Source: Terrimicrobiaceae bacterium (GTDB lineage Bacteria > Verrucomicrobiota > Verrucomicrobiia > Chthoniobacterales > Terrimicrobiaceae). From it: a stretch of 64,000 nucleotides of DNA. How positions within the stretch are numbered: position 1 is the stretch's first letter; each line of letters starts with the position of its first letter. Made by a program: the position numbers and the translations under genes. Positions 44,746-55,420 of this stretch are shown one piece after another. The notes beneath the pieces were generated by a model that saw nothing but the letters and a program-made list of their open reading frames with translations, was not told where the DNA came from and ran no database searches. The stretch is from the NCBI GenBank assembly GCA_018402345.1, contig JAGYIV010000011.1, positions 1 to 64,000 on the forward strand. Reading direction: 5' to 3'.

Positions 44746-45658
44746 CTCGATCAATCGGCGGCATGGAAACCATGGGGTCAAACACAAATCCATCGAACCT
44801 CAAACGGCTCGCAAGCACATCCGCACCAAGGCGCGAATAAGTATCCAATCCTGCGGCGGATGTCTTCGCGAGGGATGCCGCAAATCGCCCCAAGGCATAA
44901 ATCCCCACGCCAGACTCGAAGCACGCGCTCACCACAGACACCATCCCATGCTTCTCCCCTGCCCTTGCAAACTCCCGCACGCGCTGAAATCCCCCCATCA
45001 ACGTGGGCTTCAACACCAAAGCGGCAGCTCCCCGGAAGCCTGCCAACCCCTCGGGCTCGATCTCGCGCAGTGTTTCATCCAGGGCCACCGGCAAGGGCGA
45101 CTCCTGAATAAACCGCGGCAACCAATCCGCCTCCGCGAGTGGCTCCTCGATGTATTCGAGCGGATATCCCCTCAACGCCTCGGCGATTTCGAGCGCCTCG
45201 TCGAATGCCCACGATCGGTTCGGATCCAAACGAATCCTCGCCCCTCCACCCGCCGCCTTGCAAACCCCATCCAGAAGCCGCAGCAGCTGATCAGCGCCCA
45301 TTCCCGCGACCTTCACCTTGAAACACACACAACCCGCATCCGCCGCTTCCCGTGCCCGCTCCGACATCGCGGCAGCATCACCATCCAGCAACGCATTGAT
45401 CGGAACGCTCGGCATCAACACCGGCCAATCCACAAAGCCCGCCAGCGCCACATCGGCAGCCTCCCTGGCGCAACGCAACGAGGGCACATCCTTCAACGCC
45501 AGAACATCATCAAGCGTCTCCCTGCTCCACCCCTCCAGTGGCGCCGCATCCCCCCACCCCACAGACCCGTCGCTCCCGACGAGACGCACCAACGCACCGG
45601 CGCGCAGTGTTCCGCCGACGAGTGGCAACGTGTAGGGATGGAGGCTCTCCCGGTTCAC
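44729..45658 (-). CDS. menC: o-Succinylbenzoate synthase
   Basis: 309 aa from a GTG that overlaps the menA stop (GTGA). Enolase-superfamily features: 'GWGDAAPLEGWSRETLDDV', catalytic K-x-K in 'CVCFKVKVAG', metal ligands in 'RLDPNRSWAFDEA', 'YIEEPLAE' and 'VALDETL', and the second catalytic Lys in 'ALVLKPTLMGG'. It dehydrates SHCHC to o-succinylbenzoate. The frame is open further upstream inside menA, but that part is unlike the family. Confidence 0.92.
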   Translation of the reverse strand: MNRESLHPYTLPLVGGTLRAGALVRLVGSDGSVGWGDAAPLEGWSRETLDDVLALKDVPSLRCAREAADVALAGFVDWPVLMPSVPINALLDGDAAAMSERAREAADAGCVCFKVKVAGMGADQLLRLLDGVCKAAGGGARIRLDPNRSWAFDEALEIAEALRGYPLEYIEEPLAEADWLPRFIQESPLPVALDETLREIEPEGLAGFRGAAALVLKPTLMGGFQRVREFARAGEKHGMVSVVSACFESGVGIYALGRFAASLAKTSAAGLDTYSRLGADVLASRLRFDGFVFDPMVSMPPIDRDDVAI

Positions 45659-46554
45659 ACAAAAAACGCCACCGCCATCGCGATGGAAAGCAACAGGCAA
45701 GCCTTGCCGACTTTTGGAAAGAGGGCGTTGATCTCGCGCATGTCGGTGATGCGACGGACCGCCCGAACCACAGGAATTCCGAGCGCAAGCCCAAGAAGCA
45801 CGCACAATGCCGTTCCCAACACCGAGAACAGCCCGGCATCGAGAAACACAAGCGGCACCACCGCCGGAGCCAGCATGCTAAACACAATTTCCTTTCGGGC
45901 GAATTCCTTGCCGAAACGCACCGCAGTCGTCCGCTTGCCCACCAACCTGTCCTCGTCGGCATCGCGCAGGTTGTTCAACGCAATCAACGCCACCGAGTAG
46001 AAGCCCGGCACAACCCCCAGCACCACCGCATGCCAAACAAGAACCAGCGTTTGCACGTAGAACGTCCCCGCCGTGGCTACCACCCCGAAAAAAACAAAAG
46101 TGAACACATCACCCAGACCAAGATACGCCAACGGAAACGGACCCGCCGTATACGCAAGCGCCAACAACAGGGACAGCACGCCAAGCAGTAAGATCGGCCA
46201 TCCCGCCCTGTAAACAAGCCCCGCTCCGGCGAGGCAAGAGATCGCGATACTCACCGCCAAACCCAATAAAACCGCCCTCGGCGACAACAAGCCGGCAGAT
46301 GTCACCCGCGGCGGCCCAAGCCTTCCGGGACCATCGGCGCCGCGCTTCGCATCCCAGTAGTCGTTCGCCAGATTCGCCGAGATTTGGATTCCCAACGCGC
46401 CGATCAACGCAAGCACCGCGACCGTCGGATTTGCCAACCCAAATGCCATCGCCAGCGCAGTCCCAAGAATCACCGGACTGGCGGCGGCAAAGAGCGTGCG
46501 TGGACGAATCGCGAGCATCCACACCCCCAGAACATGGCGCGGGGCGGCTGTCAC
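45655..46554 (-). CDS. menA: 1,4-dihydroxy-2-naphthoate polyprenyltransferase
   Basis: 299 aa from a GTG that overlaps the menB stop. UbiA-type membrane protein with about nine helices. '[16 protein letters not shown]' is the first Asp-rich prenyl-PP/Mg site (N-D-x-x-D). '[20 protein letters not shown]' is the second. It attaches the isoprenoid tail to DHNA, giving demethylmenaquinone in the inner membrane. Confidence 0.95.
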   Translation of the reverse strand: MTAAPRHVLGVWMLAIRPRTLFAAASPVILGTALAMAFGLANPTVAVLALIGALGIQISANLANDYWDAKRGADGPGRLGPPRVTSAGLLSPRAVLLGLAVSIAISCLAGAGLVYRAGWPILLLGVLSLLLALAYTAGPFPLAYLGLGDVFTFVFFGVVATAGTFYVQTLVLVWHAVVLGVVPGFYSVALIALNNLRDADEDRLVGKRTTAVRFGKEFARKEIVFSMLAPAVVPLVFLDAGLFSVLGTALCVLLGLALGIPVVRAVRRITDMREINALFPKVGKACLLLSIAMAVAFFV

Positions 46555-47378
46555 GGACGCTTGGGGAATTTCCCGAAGTCGGGCTTGCGCTTCTCAACAA
46601 ACGCATCCCGCCCCTCCTGGCCCTCCTCGGTCATGTAATACAAAAGCGTGGCGTTGCCCGCGAGTTCCTGCAGACCAGCCTGCCCGTCGCAATCGGCATT
46701 CAACGCGGCCTTCAGACACCGGATCGCCAACGGCGACTTGTCGAGTATCTCGCGGCACCATTTCACCGTCTCGATCTCAAGCTCCTCATAAGGCACGACC
46801 GTGTTGACCAACCCCATCTCCAAGGCCTGGCGCGCGTCATACGTCCGGCAGAGAAACCAAATCTCGCGCGCCTTTTTCTGGCCGACAATCCGCGCCAGAT
46901 AGCTCGCACCGAACCCGCCGTCGAAAGACCCCACACGCGGCCCAGTCTGGCCGAACTTCGCATTCTCCGCCGCGATCGTCAGATCGCACATCACATGCAA
47001 CACATGCCCGCCGCCCACCGCCCACCCCGCAACCATCGCGATCACCGGCTTGGGACAACTCCGAATCTCGCGCTGGAAATCCAACACATTCAACCGCTCG
47101 ACCCCGCCCTGGTCCGAATACCCGGCGTCCCCGCGAATCTTTTGATCCCCCCCACTGCAAAACGCCAACTCCCCCTCGCCGGTCAATATCACCACGCCGA
47201 TCGACGCGTCGTCGCGCGCATCCTGCAGGGCCTTGCGCATCTCGTCCACCGTGAGCGGACGAAACGCATTCCGACGCTCGGGACGATTGATTGTGATCTT
47301 GGCGATGCCTTCCGCCTTCTCGTAGCGGATATCTTGAAATTGTCCTGCGGGGTTCCAATCAAGGGCGGGTTTCATCAT
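46551..47378 (-). CDS. menB: 1,4-dihydroxy-2-naphthoyl-CoA synthase
   Basis: 275 aa crotonase-fold enzyme. '[20 protein letters not shown]', '[15 protein letters not shown]' (oxyanion hole), '[20 protein letters not shown]', '[20 protein letters not shown]' and the end '[12 protein letters not shown]' are diagnostic of MenB. It closes the naphthoate ring. First gene of the overlapping menBACE run; menD, menF and menH are not in the window. Confidence 0.97.
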   Translation of the reverse strand: MMKPALDWNPAGQFQDIRYEKAEGIAKITINRPERRNAFRPLTVDEMRKALQDARDDASIGVVILTGEGELAFCSGGDQKIRGDAGYSDQGGVERLNVLDFQREIRSCPKPVIAMVAGWAVGGGHVLHVMCDLTIAAENAKFGQTGPRVGSFDGGFGASYLARIVGQKKAREIWFLCRTYDARQALEMGLVNTVVPYEELEIETVKWCREILDKSPLAIRCLKAALNADCDGQAGLQELAGNATLLYYMTEEGQEGRDAFVEKRKPDFGKFPKRP

Positions 47379-47478
47379 TTTTGGATATTACGTTTAGCGG
47401 CACAACTCGGGCGCGGCGGATTACCATCCACCATCCACGCCATCCCCCACAATCGGATTTTCCGTGGGTTCGAAAAGA

Positions 47479-48564
47479 CTACACCAACTCCACAGCAATC
47501 TCATCGACCAGCAACCGGCCTCGCCGCGTGAGGCGAACCCTGTCATTGGCCGGTTCCAGCAACCCTTCGGCAAGCAACGCCTGGCCACGACGCGAATCCA
47601 CCGTATCGGGCAAAATCCCCTCGCGTGTGCGCAACCCTAGGGCGATCTGCTCAGCTCGCAGCATCCCGGCATCAAGCCGCTCGAGGCTCTCGAAGCGATC
47701 CTCCCCGAGCATGACACGGCGCGTGTATTCGGCGGTGTCCGCCAGATTCCGCCGCCTCCACCCAGCGCGCGTTGAGACGGCGCTCGGCCCCAACCCTGCG
47801 TAATCAGCCGCCCGCCAGTAGCCGAGATTGTGCAAACACTCGCGCCCGGCCTTTGCGTAGTTCGAGATTTCGTATTGCCCGTATCCTGCTGCCTCAAGCT
47901 CCTCCATCGCCAATTCAAAAAAACCGGCATCGCGCTCGCTTTCGGGGGCCATCTCACCGCGCTGGAACCGCTCGAAGAATTCGGTGTCCTCTTCGTAGGT
48001 CAGGCAATACGCGGAGATGTGATCGGGCCCGAGATCGATCGTGCGGCGAAGGGACTCGAGCCATTGCTGGCGCGACTGGCCGGGAATCCCGAAGATCAAA
48101 TCCAGATTCACATTCCCCACCCCTGCCTCGCGCAGGATGCGGTAGCTCCGCTCGGCCTGCGCCCCGGAATGGACCCGCCCGAGCACCTTCAACAATTCCT
48201 CGTCCCAAGACTGCACCCCCATGCTCACCCGGTTCACCCCCAACTCGAGCATCGCCCCGGCTTTTTCCAACGACACCGTCGCAGGGTTCATCTCGAGCGT
48301 GAATTCCCGAACCCCGGAAAAATCGATCCTCTCGCGCAGACCGCCGATCAAATACCGCAGCTGCGGCGTGGACAGCGCCGTAGGCGTGCCCCCGCCGAAA
48401 AACACCGTCTCAGGGCGCAATCCATCAGCTTCCATCTCGGCTTCGCTCAAGACCGCGTCCAGAAACGCCTGCGTCTTGTTCCGGTCGCTGGCCTCCTTGT
48501 AGAAGCTGCAATAGGGACACACCTTCGGACAAAACGGGATATGGACGTAAAGATGCCGCACCAT
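47479..48564 (-). CDS. hemW: Radical SAM heme chaperone HemW
   Basis: 361 aa. '[20 protein letters not shown]' has the C-x3-C-x2-C cluster motif plus the extra aromatic-Cys context of HemW/HemN. '[20 protein letters not shown]', '[18 protein letters not shown]', '[20 protein letters not shown]' and '[20 protein letters not shown]' follow. The length and absence of the HemN C-terminal trip-wire favour the heme-binding HemW over a true coproporphyrinogen dehydrogenase. About 100 bases before menB on the same strand. Confidence 0.92.
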   Translation of the reverse strand: MVRHLYVHIPFCPKVCPYCSFYKEASDRNKTQAFLDAVLSEAEMEADGLRPETVFFGGGTPTALSTPQLRYLIGGLRERIDFSGVREFTLEMNPATVSLEKAGAMLELGVNRVSMGVQSWDEELLKVLGRVHSGAQAERSYRILREAGVGNVNLDLIFGIPGQSRQQWLESLRRTIDLGPDHISAYCLTYEEDTEFFERFQRGEMAPESERDAGFFELAMEELEAAGYGQYEISNYAKAGRECLHNLGYWRAADYAGLGPSAVSTRAGWRRRNLADTAEYTRRVMLGEDRFESLERLDAGMLRAEQIALGLRTREGILPDTVDSRRGQALLAEGLLEPANDRVRLTRRGRLLVDEIAVELV

Positions 48565-48653
48565 GGCTGCGCACCCTACCTGCGACTGTCATTGCGGGCA
48601 AATCTTCCCGAATTTCTCCTTGCCTCGCCACCCCCCCTTCAAGAATCTCGGCC

Positions 48654-50231
48654 ATGGAAACTCCACCTTCGCAACCTCGGACTCCCGCTGACTGGGATTC
48701 CCTTTTCTACCAACCGGCGGATTCCTTTTTTCCGTCAAACGCCCACGCGGCGCTCACTTACGACGATGTCTCGCTGGCCACACTCTACAGCAACATCATC
48801 CCCCGCGAGGCGAATATCGAAACCTCACTCGCTCCGGGCCTGAACCTCCACCTGCCGGTCGTCTCGGCGGACATGGATACCGTCACCGAATCCCGCATGG
48901 CGACAGCCCTCGCGCTCAACGGCGGCCTCGGCCTCATCCACTACAACATGCCGCAACGGCAGCAACTCTCGGAGGTCGGGCGTGTCAAAAACCACATCCA
49001 CGGACTCATCCGCGAACCGATCAAAGTCCACCCTCAACAGCACATCGGCGACGTCATCGCCCTCATCGAGGGGAAAAAATACTCCTTCAGCACCTTCCCT
49101 GTCGTTGATGAATCGGACCGCCTTCTGGGCCTTCTGCCGGGCCACTGCGTCCGCCCGCGCTTCGCCTCCCGCTCGGTGGCGGAAGCCATGGTGGCGCGCT
49201 CGTCGGTTCTCACGATCCGCGAATCCGAACTCGGCGACAACCCCATCTCACGCGCAGACCGCTTTTTCACGGACAATATCGGTATCCACAAACTCCTCGT
49301 GGTGGATGACGAGGACCACCTCAAGGGCCTCTTCACCCTCAGCGACATCGAGCGCATCACCCAAGAGCGCTCGCTCCAGACCAAGCCCGCGCGTGACGGC
49401 AAATTCCGCCTCCTCTGCGGCGCGGCAATCAGCGCGCCTCGCGCGGCGGATGGATCGCTGGACCGCGCCAACCTCATCGACCACGTCGCGGCACTCGTGG
49501 AACGCGGCCTCGATGTCGTTGCCGTTTCCACCGCCCACGGACACACCCTCGGCGTCGGTTCGGCGGTGCGCGCGATTCGCGAGGCATTTCCAGAACTTCC
49601 CATCATCGCGGGAAATGTCACCAGTGCCTCGGGCGTTGAATTTCTCGCCGATTGCGGCGCGACCACCATCAAGGTCGGTCAGGGCCCCGGCTCGATCTGC
49701 ACGACCCGCGTGGTGGCGGGAGTTGGCATTCCCCAACTCACCGCGCTCTACGTCTGCTCAAAAGCCGCCGCGCACTGCGGCGTCACCCTTCTGGCGGATG
49801 GCGGCATCACAAAATCCGGCGATGTCGTCAAAGCCCTCACGCTCGCCCAAGGCGTTATTTGCGGCAGCCTCCTCGCGGGCTGCCCCGAGGCTCCGGGGCA
49901 GATCATGGAAATCAACGGCAAGTTCTACAAACAATACCGCGGCATGGGCAGCCATGCGGCGATGAAGGCGGGAAGCGCGGCACGCTATGGCCACGCGAAG
50001 GACACCGCCCAGAAGTCCGCCGCTGAGGGCGTCGAGGCGCTCAAGGAGGTCTCGGCTCCCGTCGATACCGTTCTCGCCCAGCTTGCAGGGGGACTCCAGA
50101 GCGGCATGGGATACCTCGGCGCGAAGGACCTTGCCACCCTCCGCGAAAACGCCCGCTACGCCCGCATCACCAGCGCGGGACTCCGCGAAAGCGCCCCGCA
50201 TGACATCATCGAAGTCAAAACCGGCGGCTGA
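48654..50231 (+). CDS. guaB: IMP dehydrogenase
   Basis: 525 aa. '[20 protein letters not shown]' and '[20 protein letters not shown]'-type text opens the barrel. Two CBS domains lie at about residues 115-245 ('[20 protein letters not shown]', '[20 protein letters not shown]'). The catalytic loop '[20 protein letters not shown]' places the active Cys near residue 349, and '[19 protein letters not shown]' is the second IMP contact. It oxidises IMP to XMP for GMP synthesis. Somewhat longer than typical (~485 aa), the excess being N-terminal. Confidence 0.96.
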   Translation: METPPSQPRTPADWDSLFYQPADSFFPSNAHAALTYDDVSLATLYSNIIPREANIETSLAPGLNLHLPVVSADMDTVTESRMATALALNGGLGLIHYNMPQRQQLSEVGRVKNHIHGLIREPIKVHPQQHIGDVIALIEGKKYSFSTFPVVDESDRLLGLLPGHCVRPRFASRSVAEAMVARSSVLTIRESELGDNPISRADRFFTDNIGIHKLLVVDDEDHLKGLFTLSDIERITQERSLQTKPARDGKFRLLCGAAISAPRAADGSLDRANLIDHVAALVERGLDVVAVSTAHGHTLGVGSAVRAIREAFPELPIIAGNVTSASGVEFLADCGATTIKVGQGPGSICTTRVVAGVGIPQLTALYVCSKAAAHCGVTLLADGGITKSGDVVKALTLAQGVICGSLLAGCPEAPGQIMEINGKFYKQYRGMGSHAAMKAGSAARYGHAKDTAQKSAAEGVEALKEVSAPVDTVLAQLAGGLQSGMGYLGAKDLATLRENARYARITSAGLRESAPHDIIEVKTGG

Positions 50232-50454
50232 GGATTTCTCCCGCAGCCACGACTCCCCCTGGCTCGTCAGGCGCTGGAGGCCCATCGCACGCTCCGTCGG
50301 GCTTCGCATGCGGTGCTGCGGCACGAGCGGCGGCCTGCATGTGTTCCATCTGCACACCAAGTCTCCCGGCGCCGGCATCGATGCCACCTTGGCCGAATGC
50401 AAACGCCACTTGTGCAATCGCCCGCGGCGGGCATAGTGATCGCGCTCTTCCGCC

Positions 50455-52557
50455 ATGCGTATCGCCCGTTGGTTCATCTATGGATTCCCCGTTCTCCTTC
50501 TGCTCTTGATCGGGATTTCCTTTTGGAACTCCACCCGCCTCGCTTCGGACAAAAAAAACGAAATGTCCCTCGGCGTGCTGGGCGAACCCTCTACGCTCAA
50601 CCCAATCCAACAAGCCGACAGCGCGTCCTCGCAGGTCACCGCCTCGATCTTCAACGGCCTCCTCAAATACAATCCCGACCTCGAAATCATCGGCGACCTT
50701 GCGACCTCATGGTCGCTCAGCCAGACGACCACGTTCATCTTCCGCGACCCCGCCGCCGCGCAGGCCGCCGCCGCACTTCTCGACACCCGCAAAGCCGATT
50801 GGGCCGCTTGGACGCTTTCCCGCATCGAATCGGATGAAAACCGCCTCCTCCTTTTTCTCAACGAACCGGGCCTCGACACCTCGCGCCACATCGCCTCGCT
50901 CCTGCCGGCGGATTCCTTCGCGCCGCTTGCCACCCTGCGTGTGGAGCCCAAGGAAAACGCCCGCGACATCCTGCCGAAGTTGAAAGCAGCGCTCCCGCAG
51001 GGTGCGATCCTCCGCGAGTGGATCGAATCCGGCGCCGCGCTGGAACTCACCACCGACCCCGCCCTCAAGCCATCCATCGAGGCCGTGCTGGAGCCTCTCG
51101 GCGGCGGCTCTGTGCAGGTTGGCGAATCCATTCCCTTCCTTGCCGAACCCGAGGTTGTCTTCTCCCTGCGCAAGAACGTCCGCTGGCACGATGGCGCGCC
51201 GTTCACCTCGCGCGACCCGGCGTTCACCTACGCGGCGATCATGGATGACGCCACCGCCTCGCCGCGCAAGCCGGACTTCGATCTCATCCTCCGCGTCGAG
51301 ACGCCAGACCTCCACACCTTCCGCGTCGTCTACCGCAAACCCTACTCGCCGGCGCTGGAGAGTTGGATGATGTCCATCCTCCCCTCCCACCTCCTCGAGG
51401 GAAAACCCCAAAGCTGGTGGGTAGCCCACTTCAACCGCCACCCCGTCGGCACCGGCGCGTTCAAATTCGACGCGTGGAAAACCAACGAATTCATCCGCGT
51501 GGTCCGGAATCCCGATTCCTTCGATGCCCCAGGACCATGGCTGGATGCCATCGTCTACCGCTTCATGCCGGACCAACTCACCCTGCGCCTGGCCTTCGAG
51601 ACCCGCCAAGTCGATTTCTGGAGTGCCGAACCTTGGACTGTCACCACGTTTTCAAAAGACGACCGCTTTGATGTCTTCACCAGCCCGGGCAACAGCTACT
51701 CCTACATCGGCTGGAATCTGAAGCGCCCCCTCTTCCAGGATCCGAAAGTCCGCCGCGCCCTCGCCCACGCCGTCGATGTGCCATCCATGGTCCGCTACAT
51801 CCTCTACGGACACGGCCTCCAAAGCACCGGCATCTTCACCCCGCGCATGTGGTTTTTCGATCCCTCGATCAAGCCCTTTGCCTACGATCCCGAAAAAGCC
51901 CGCGCACTCCTCGCCGAGGCGGGCTGGTCCCCCGGCCCCGATGGCATCCTTCAAAAAGACGGCGAGCGGTTTTCCTTCACCCTCATCACGAACAACGGAA
52001 ACGAAATCCGCCGCGACATCGCCACCCTCGCCCAGGACGGCCTCAAGCAACTCGGCATCGAAGTGAAGGTCGAACTCTACGAGTGGGCCGTGTTTCTCAA
52101 AAACCACATCAACAAAGGCGATTTCGATGCCATGGTGCTGGGTTGGTCGCTGGGCAACAGCTACGACCAGTTCCAAATCTGGCACTCCTCACAAACCAAC
52201 CCGGAGCAACTCAATGTCGTGGGCTACAAAAACGCAAACGCCGACCGACTCCTCGACGAGATCCGACAGGAATACAACCGCGAGAAAATCATCTCCATGG
52301 CCGGCGACCTCCAGCGCACCATTTTCGAGGACCAACCCTACCTCTTCCTCTACGTGCCGGAGGGAACCAGCGTCATGTGGAAGGACGCCTACCGCATCCG
52401 CCGCCCCGATGGACGCGGTGGCTGGATCGACTCGCCCGTGGAAATGACCAAGGCCGGCTGGGCGTATTGGTCGGATTGGTTCTACCGCCCCGAATTCGCC
52501 GACCGCATCCCCTCCACACCGCAACCATTGTCCTCAGATCGAGCCTCTGCGCCTTGA
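50455..52557 (+). CDS. Oligopeptide-type ABC substrate-binding protein (SBP family 5) with internal insertion
   Basis: 700 aa. One N-terminal hydrophobic anchor (FIYGFPVLLLLLIGISF). Family 5 text starts 'GVLGEPSTLNPIQQADSASS', 'FNGLLKYNPDLEIIGDLATS'. The continuation 'VVFSLRKNVRWHDGAPFTSR' comes only at residue ~234, so ~135 residues are inserted where other members have a short loop. The C-terminal lobe is normal ('RALAHAVDVPSMVRYILYG', 'DFDAMVLGWSLGNSYDQFQI'). It probably binds peptides or similar solutes for an importer whose permeases are not in the window. Confidence 0.87.
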   Translation: MRIARWFIYGFPVLLLLLIGISFWNSTRLASDKKNEMSLGVLGEPSTLNPIQQADSASSQVTASIFNGLLKYNPDLEIIGDLATSWSLSQTTTFIFRDPAAAQAAAALLDTRKADWAAWTLSRIESDENRLLLFLNEPGLDTSRHIASLLPADSFAPLATLRVEPKENARDILPKLKAALPQGAILREWIESGAALELTTDPALKPSIEAVLEPLGGGSVQVGESIPFLAEPEVVFSLRKNVRWHDGAPFTSRDPAFTYAAIMDDATASPRKPDFDLILRVETPDLHTFRVVYRKPYSPALESWMMSILPSHLLEGKPQSWWVAHFNRHPVGTGAFKFDAWKTNEFIRVVRNPDSFDAPGPWLDAIVYRFMPDQLTLRLAFETRQVDFWSAEPWTVTTFSKDDRFDVFTSPGNSYSYIGWNLKRPLFQDPKVRRALAHAVDVPSMVRYILYGHGLQSTGIFTPRMWFFDPSIKPFAYDPEKARALLAEAGWSPGPDGILQKDGERFSFTLITNNGNEIRRDIATLAQDGLKQLGIEVKVELYEWAVFLKNHINKGDFDAMVLGWSLGNSYDQFQIWHSSQTNPEQLNVVGYKNANADRLLDEIRQEYNREKIISMAGDLQRTIFEDQPYLFLYVPEGTSVMWKDAYRIRRPDGRGGWIDSPVEMTKAGWAYWSDWFYRPEFADRIPSTPQPLSSDRASAP

Positions 52558-52627
52558 AGCCCCTCACAGCCACACCCCAACACAGTTCCACGCTTGGCAA
52601 AGCACCCTCCACTGCTACCCTGCGCGC

Positions 52628-53269
52628 ATGAAAAACAAGGCTCTGTCCGAGGCGACATGGATTCTGGGAGCGCTTGCCGCGGGTTGGCTTATGACCCTCG
52701 CGCTGTTCCCAGTGCTTTCGATTCTTTTCGCGGCGGCGATCCTCTTCACCCTCTACTTCTTCCGCGACCCGGAGCGCGTGCCGCCGGTCGGCGACCATCT
52801 CGCCGTCTCCCCGGCGGATGGCGTGGTAACCACCATCGACGAGATTGAAGAGGACGAATTCCTCAATCAACGCGTCCGCCGCATCGGCATTTTTCTCTCG
52901 GTCCTCGATGTCCACGTGAACCGCTCGCCCATCGCGGGCGAGGTCACCCACTCGGAGCCCAAGCCTGGCCTGTTCCTCGACGCCCGCGATCCGCGCTGCT
53001 CGATCCTTAACCAAAGCCGCACCTGGGTCATCAAGGGCGCGGTTGGCACCGTCATGGTCAAACAAATCACCGGCGCCATCGCTCGCCGCATCTGCCCATG
53101 GGCTGTTGTCGGCGACCCACTCGAGCGCGGAGCGCGCTTTGGCATGATCCGCTTCGGTTCCCGCACCGAACTCTATGTCCCGCTGGACGCCAAGATCCTC
53201 GTCAAAAAGGGGGACCGTGTGCGCGGCGGTGAGACCGTTCTCGCGGAACTTCCGCAACTCCCCACATGA
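52628..53269 (+). CDS. psd: Phosphatidylserine decarboxylase proenzyme (short, archaeal/Sinorhizobium type)
   Basis: 213 aa. Two N-terminal membrane helices, then 'LAVSPADGVVTTIDEIEEDE', 'RRIGIFLSVLDVHVNRSPIA' and 'FGMIRFGSRTELYVP', in which G177-S178 is the self-cleavage site that makes the pyruvoyl group. It converts phosphatidylserine to phosphatidylethanolamine in the inner membrane. Its TGA overlaps the pssA ATG. Confidence 0.95.
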   Translation: MKNKALSEATWILGALAAGWLMTLALFPVLSILFAAAILFTLYFFRDPERVPPVGDHLAVSPADGVVTTIDEIEEDEFLNQRVRRIGIFLSVLDVHVNRSPIAGEVTHSEPKPGLFLDARDPRCSILNQSRTWVIKGAVGTVMVKQITGAIARRICPWAVVGDPLERGARFGMIRFGSRTELYVPLDAKILVKKGDRVRGGETVLAELPQLPT

Positions 53270-54075
53270 TGTCTCCCCGCGAACCCAGAATCTACCTCCT
53301 ACCGAATCTCATGACGGCGGGAAACCTCTTCTGCGGATTCGCCGCCACCCTCCGCATCATCGAAGCCTCGATCCTCATGGCCACCGGTGACTCCGTGGGT
53401 TCGCTCTACCACGAGGCGATCGCCTTCATCCTCGGCGCCTGTGTTTTTGATTTGCTGGACGGCCGCTTGGCCCGCCTTGGCGGACACGAGAGCCCGTTCG
53501 GTCGCGAATTCGACTCTCTTGCGGACACCGTCTCCTTCGGTATCGCCCCGGCGCTCCTCGTCTACCAGATCGTCCTCCGCGACTTCCAACGCACCGGGTG
53601 GCTCATTGCGTTTTTCTTCCTCCTCTGCGGCACCCTCCGCCTCGCCCGCTTCAATTGCATCGCGGCATCGAATGGCGACAAGCCGGAGAAGGACTTCCAA
53701 GGCTTCCCGATCCCCGCCGCCGCGGGCCTCATCGCCTCGCTCACTCTCCTCATGCTCTGGATCCAAGAAGACCAGCGTGTCATCGGGTCATGGAAATACG
53801 CGCTCCCGGTGCTTTTGATTTTCTCTTCCTTCATGATGTTCAGCCACGTGAAATACCCGAGCTTCAAGAGCGTCAATTGGCGCACCCAGCGTTCGATTCC
53901 CGCATTTCTCGGGCTCATCCTCCTCCTGGCGTTCACCGCTATGAATTACCACTGGATGCCCGCCTTGCTGTTCGTCAGTTTTCTCCTCTACGGATTTGTC
54001 CGCCCCTTCATCTCGAAGGCCCTTCGCCGCGAGATCGAGGAGGATGTCGAGGAACACGAGGCCCCGCAGGGCTGA
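53266..54075 (+). CDS. pssA: CDP-diacylglycerol-serine O-phosphatidyltransferase
   Basis: 269 aa. The CDP-alcohol phosphotransferase motif is complete: D62-x2-D65-G66-x2-A69-R70-x8-G79-x3-D83-x3-D87, within 'CVFDLLDGRLARLGG' and 'FGREFDSLADTVSFG'. About six or seven helices. It makes phosphatidylserine, the substrate of the psd product encoded just before it, so the two genes form the phosphatidylethanolamine branch. Confidence 0.95.
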   Translation: MMSPREPRIYLLPNLMTAGNLFCGFAATLRIIEASILMATGDSVGSLYHEAIAFILGACVFDLLDGRLARLGGHESPFGREFDSLADTVSFGIAPALLVYQIVLRDFQRTGWLIAFFFLLCGTLRLARFNCIAASNGDKPEKDFQGFPIPAAAGLIASLTLLMLWIQEDQRVIGSWKYALPVLLIFSSFMMFSHVKYPSFKSVNWRTQRSIPAFLGLILLLAFTAMNYHWMPALLFVSFLLYGFVRPFISKALRREIEEDVEEHEAPQG

Positions 54076-54615
54076 TCAACCGAGAATCCGAGCCAACTCG
54101 TCGCGACGGGCGGCGTGCTCGTCATCGCTCAGCACAGACACCAGCGTGGCGTCGTCGAGTGGCGGCAACTCGACCCACGAACGACACCCACCAAAGGCTG
54201 GGCGCATCTCGAGGCGGCGGGGCGGGTTCAACTTGAAGACCCGCACAAAGCCCACATGCAACCCTTTCGGTTCGTCGTAGTGGAAACGCTCCTCGAGCAC
54301 ACTGTCGGCAAGGATGTGAAACGGCCGCAGGGCCGCCAGCACCGCGACATCTGAAACCAGACGACTCCACTCCAACACCGCCGCGTAGCGAATCTCGATC
54401 TCGCCCTCGAGTTGGACAGGAAGCTCAGTCTCGCCAGGCAGCACGGTTTTTCCGACCTGCTCGTGAAACCATGTGGGAAAAAGAAAAAACTCGCCGTGCT
54501 TGAAGGCAAACCCGTCGCGCCCCTCGGCGATCCCGCCCTTGCGCAGGATCACGCTCTGACGACCGCTTCCCAGCGCCTCGCAAACCAGCGCCCATTCCTT
54601 GAATGCCACATTCAT
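54076..54615 (-). CDS. DUF1802 family protein
   Basis: 179 aa from MNVAFKEWALVCEALGSGRQ. The following 'VILRKGGIAEGRDGFAF' and 'HGEFFLFPTWFHEQ' are the DUF1802 signature. Function unknown; the family is scattered in bacteria. The stop abuts the convergent pssA gene with no gap. Confidence 0.85.
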   Translation of the reverse strand: MNVAFKEWALVCEALGSGRQSVILRKGGIAEGRDGFAFKHGEFFLFPTWFHEQVGKTVLPGETELPVQLEGEIEIRYAAVLEWSRLVSDVAVLAALRPFHILADSVLEERFHYDEPKGLHVGFVRVFKLNPPRRLEMRPAFGGCRSWVELPPLDDATLVSVLSDDEHAARRDELARILG

Positions 54616-54659
54616 GGTTCCCAATCTAAAGCGGTTTCGCCTACAAAGGAAACACCGCA

Positions 54660-55367
54660 ATGACCCGCCGCTTCGACCTTCACGTCCATTCCTACCACTC
54701 GAAGGACGCCTGCAACCCGCCTGAGGAACTCGTCGCCGCGGCAGTGAAACAGGGCCTCTCGGGCATCGCCATCACCGACCACGACAGTTGCGAAGCCCAC
54801 CGGCATCCCATTCAGGCTCCAGAGGGATTCCTCGTCGTGCCGGGCGTCGAGGTCAGCACCGCCGAAGGCCACCTCCTCTGCATCGGCGCCACCCTCCCCC
54901 GCATGAAAGGCCAGCCAGCCAAAGTCGTCGTTCAAGCCATCCACGCCGCCGGCGGCATCGCGATTCCCGCACACCCCTTCGACACCTGGCGCGCGGGCAT
55001 CCGCCCCGCTGTGCTCGATACTCTGGACATCGCCGCCCTCGAGGTCTTCAACGCCGCTGTCACCTCCCCGAAACACAACGACCTCGCCCTCGACTACGCG
55101 ACACGTCGCGGCCTCTCGATGACGGCGTCAAGCGATGCCCACCACGCTTCCGCCGTTGGCACCGCCACCACCTCGTTCGACCTCGAGGAACTCTCCCTCC
55201 CAGCACTCCTCGCCGCGATCCGCGCTGGTGGCACACCCGAAGGCCGCTACCTCACCTTCCGCGAAAGCATCAAAAAACATTTCGGCAACTGGTTCCGCAT
55301 CTTCAACAAACGCCCGAAACCTCCCCTCGCCGATTCCTCGAATGCCACAATAGTGACAAAATCGTAA
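54660..55367 (+). CDS. PHP domain phosphoesterase
   Basis: 235 aa. '[20 protein letters not shown]' supplies the first H-x-H metal pair. '[15 protein letters not shown]' (D-H), '[20 protein letters not shown]' (E/H), '[14 protein letters not shown]' (H) and '[14 protein letters not shown]' (D-x-H) complete the trinuclear metal site. PHP proteins hydrolyse phosphomonoesters, nucleotides or phospho-RNA. A Pho-box-like array overlaps its stop codon, so it ends where pst regulation starts. Confidence 0.9.
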   Translation: MTRRFDLHVHSYHSKDACNPPEELVAAAVKQGLSGIAITDHDSCEAHRHPIQAPEGFLVVPGVEVSTAEGHLLCIGATLPRMKGQPAKVVVQAIHAAGGIAIPAHPFDTWRAGIRPAVLDTLDIAALEVFNAAVTSPKHNDLALDYATRRGLSMTASSDAHHASAVGTATTSFDLEELSLPALLAAIRAGGTPEGRYLTFRESIKKHFGNWFRIFNKRPKPPLADSSNATIVTKS

Positions 55368-55371
55368 CATT
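55343..55371. promoter_or_regulatory. Pho-box-like array (three half-sites) upstream of pstS
   Basis: ATGCCAC (55343-55349), GTGACAA (55354-55360) and GTAACAT (55365-55371) are spaced exactly 11 bases apart. On the minus strand they read ATGTTAC, TTGTCAC, GTGGCAT, close to the PhoB half-site CTGTCAT/C with 4-base AT-rich linkers. It ends ~50 bases before the pstS ATG, as expected for PhoB activation. It overlaps the stop of the PHP gene. Confidence 0.65.
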
Positions 55372-55420
55372 TCCGTTGCTTCACGGAATCCAAACCTTCC
55401 GTTTCCTTCACCGCTCTCTC

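Noticed and set aside
50311-50436. 41-codon plus-strand frame with several Cys and His between guaB and the binding-protein gene
   Set aside because: Suggestive of a tiny metal-binding protein, but high GC makes such frames common and no start signal or homologue is apparent.
54788-55420. Long 5' extension of the pstS frame
   Set aside because: It reads out of frame through the PHP gene with Arg/Pro/His-rich junk; the signal peptide at 55421 marks the true PstS start.
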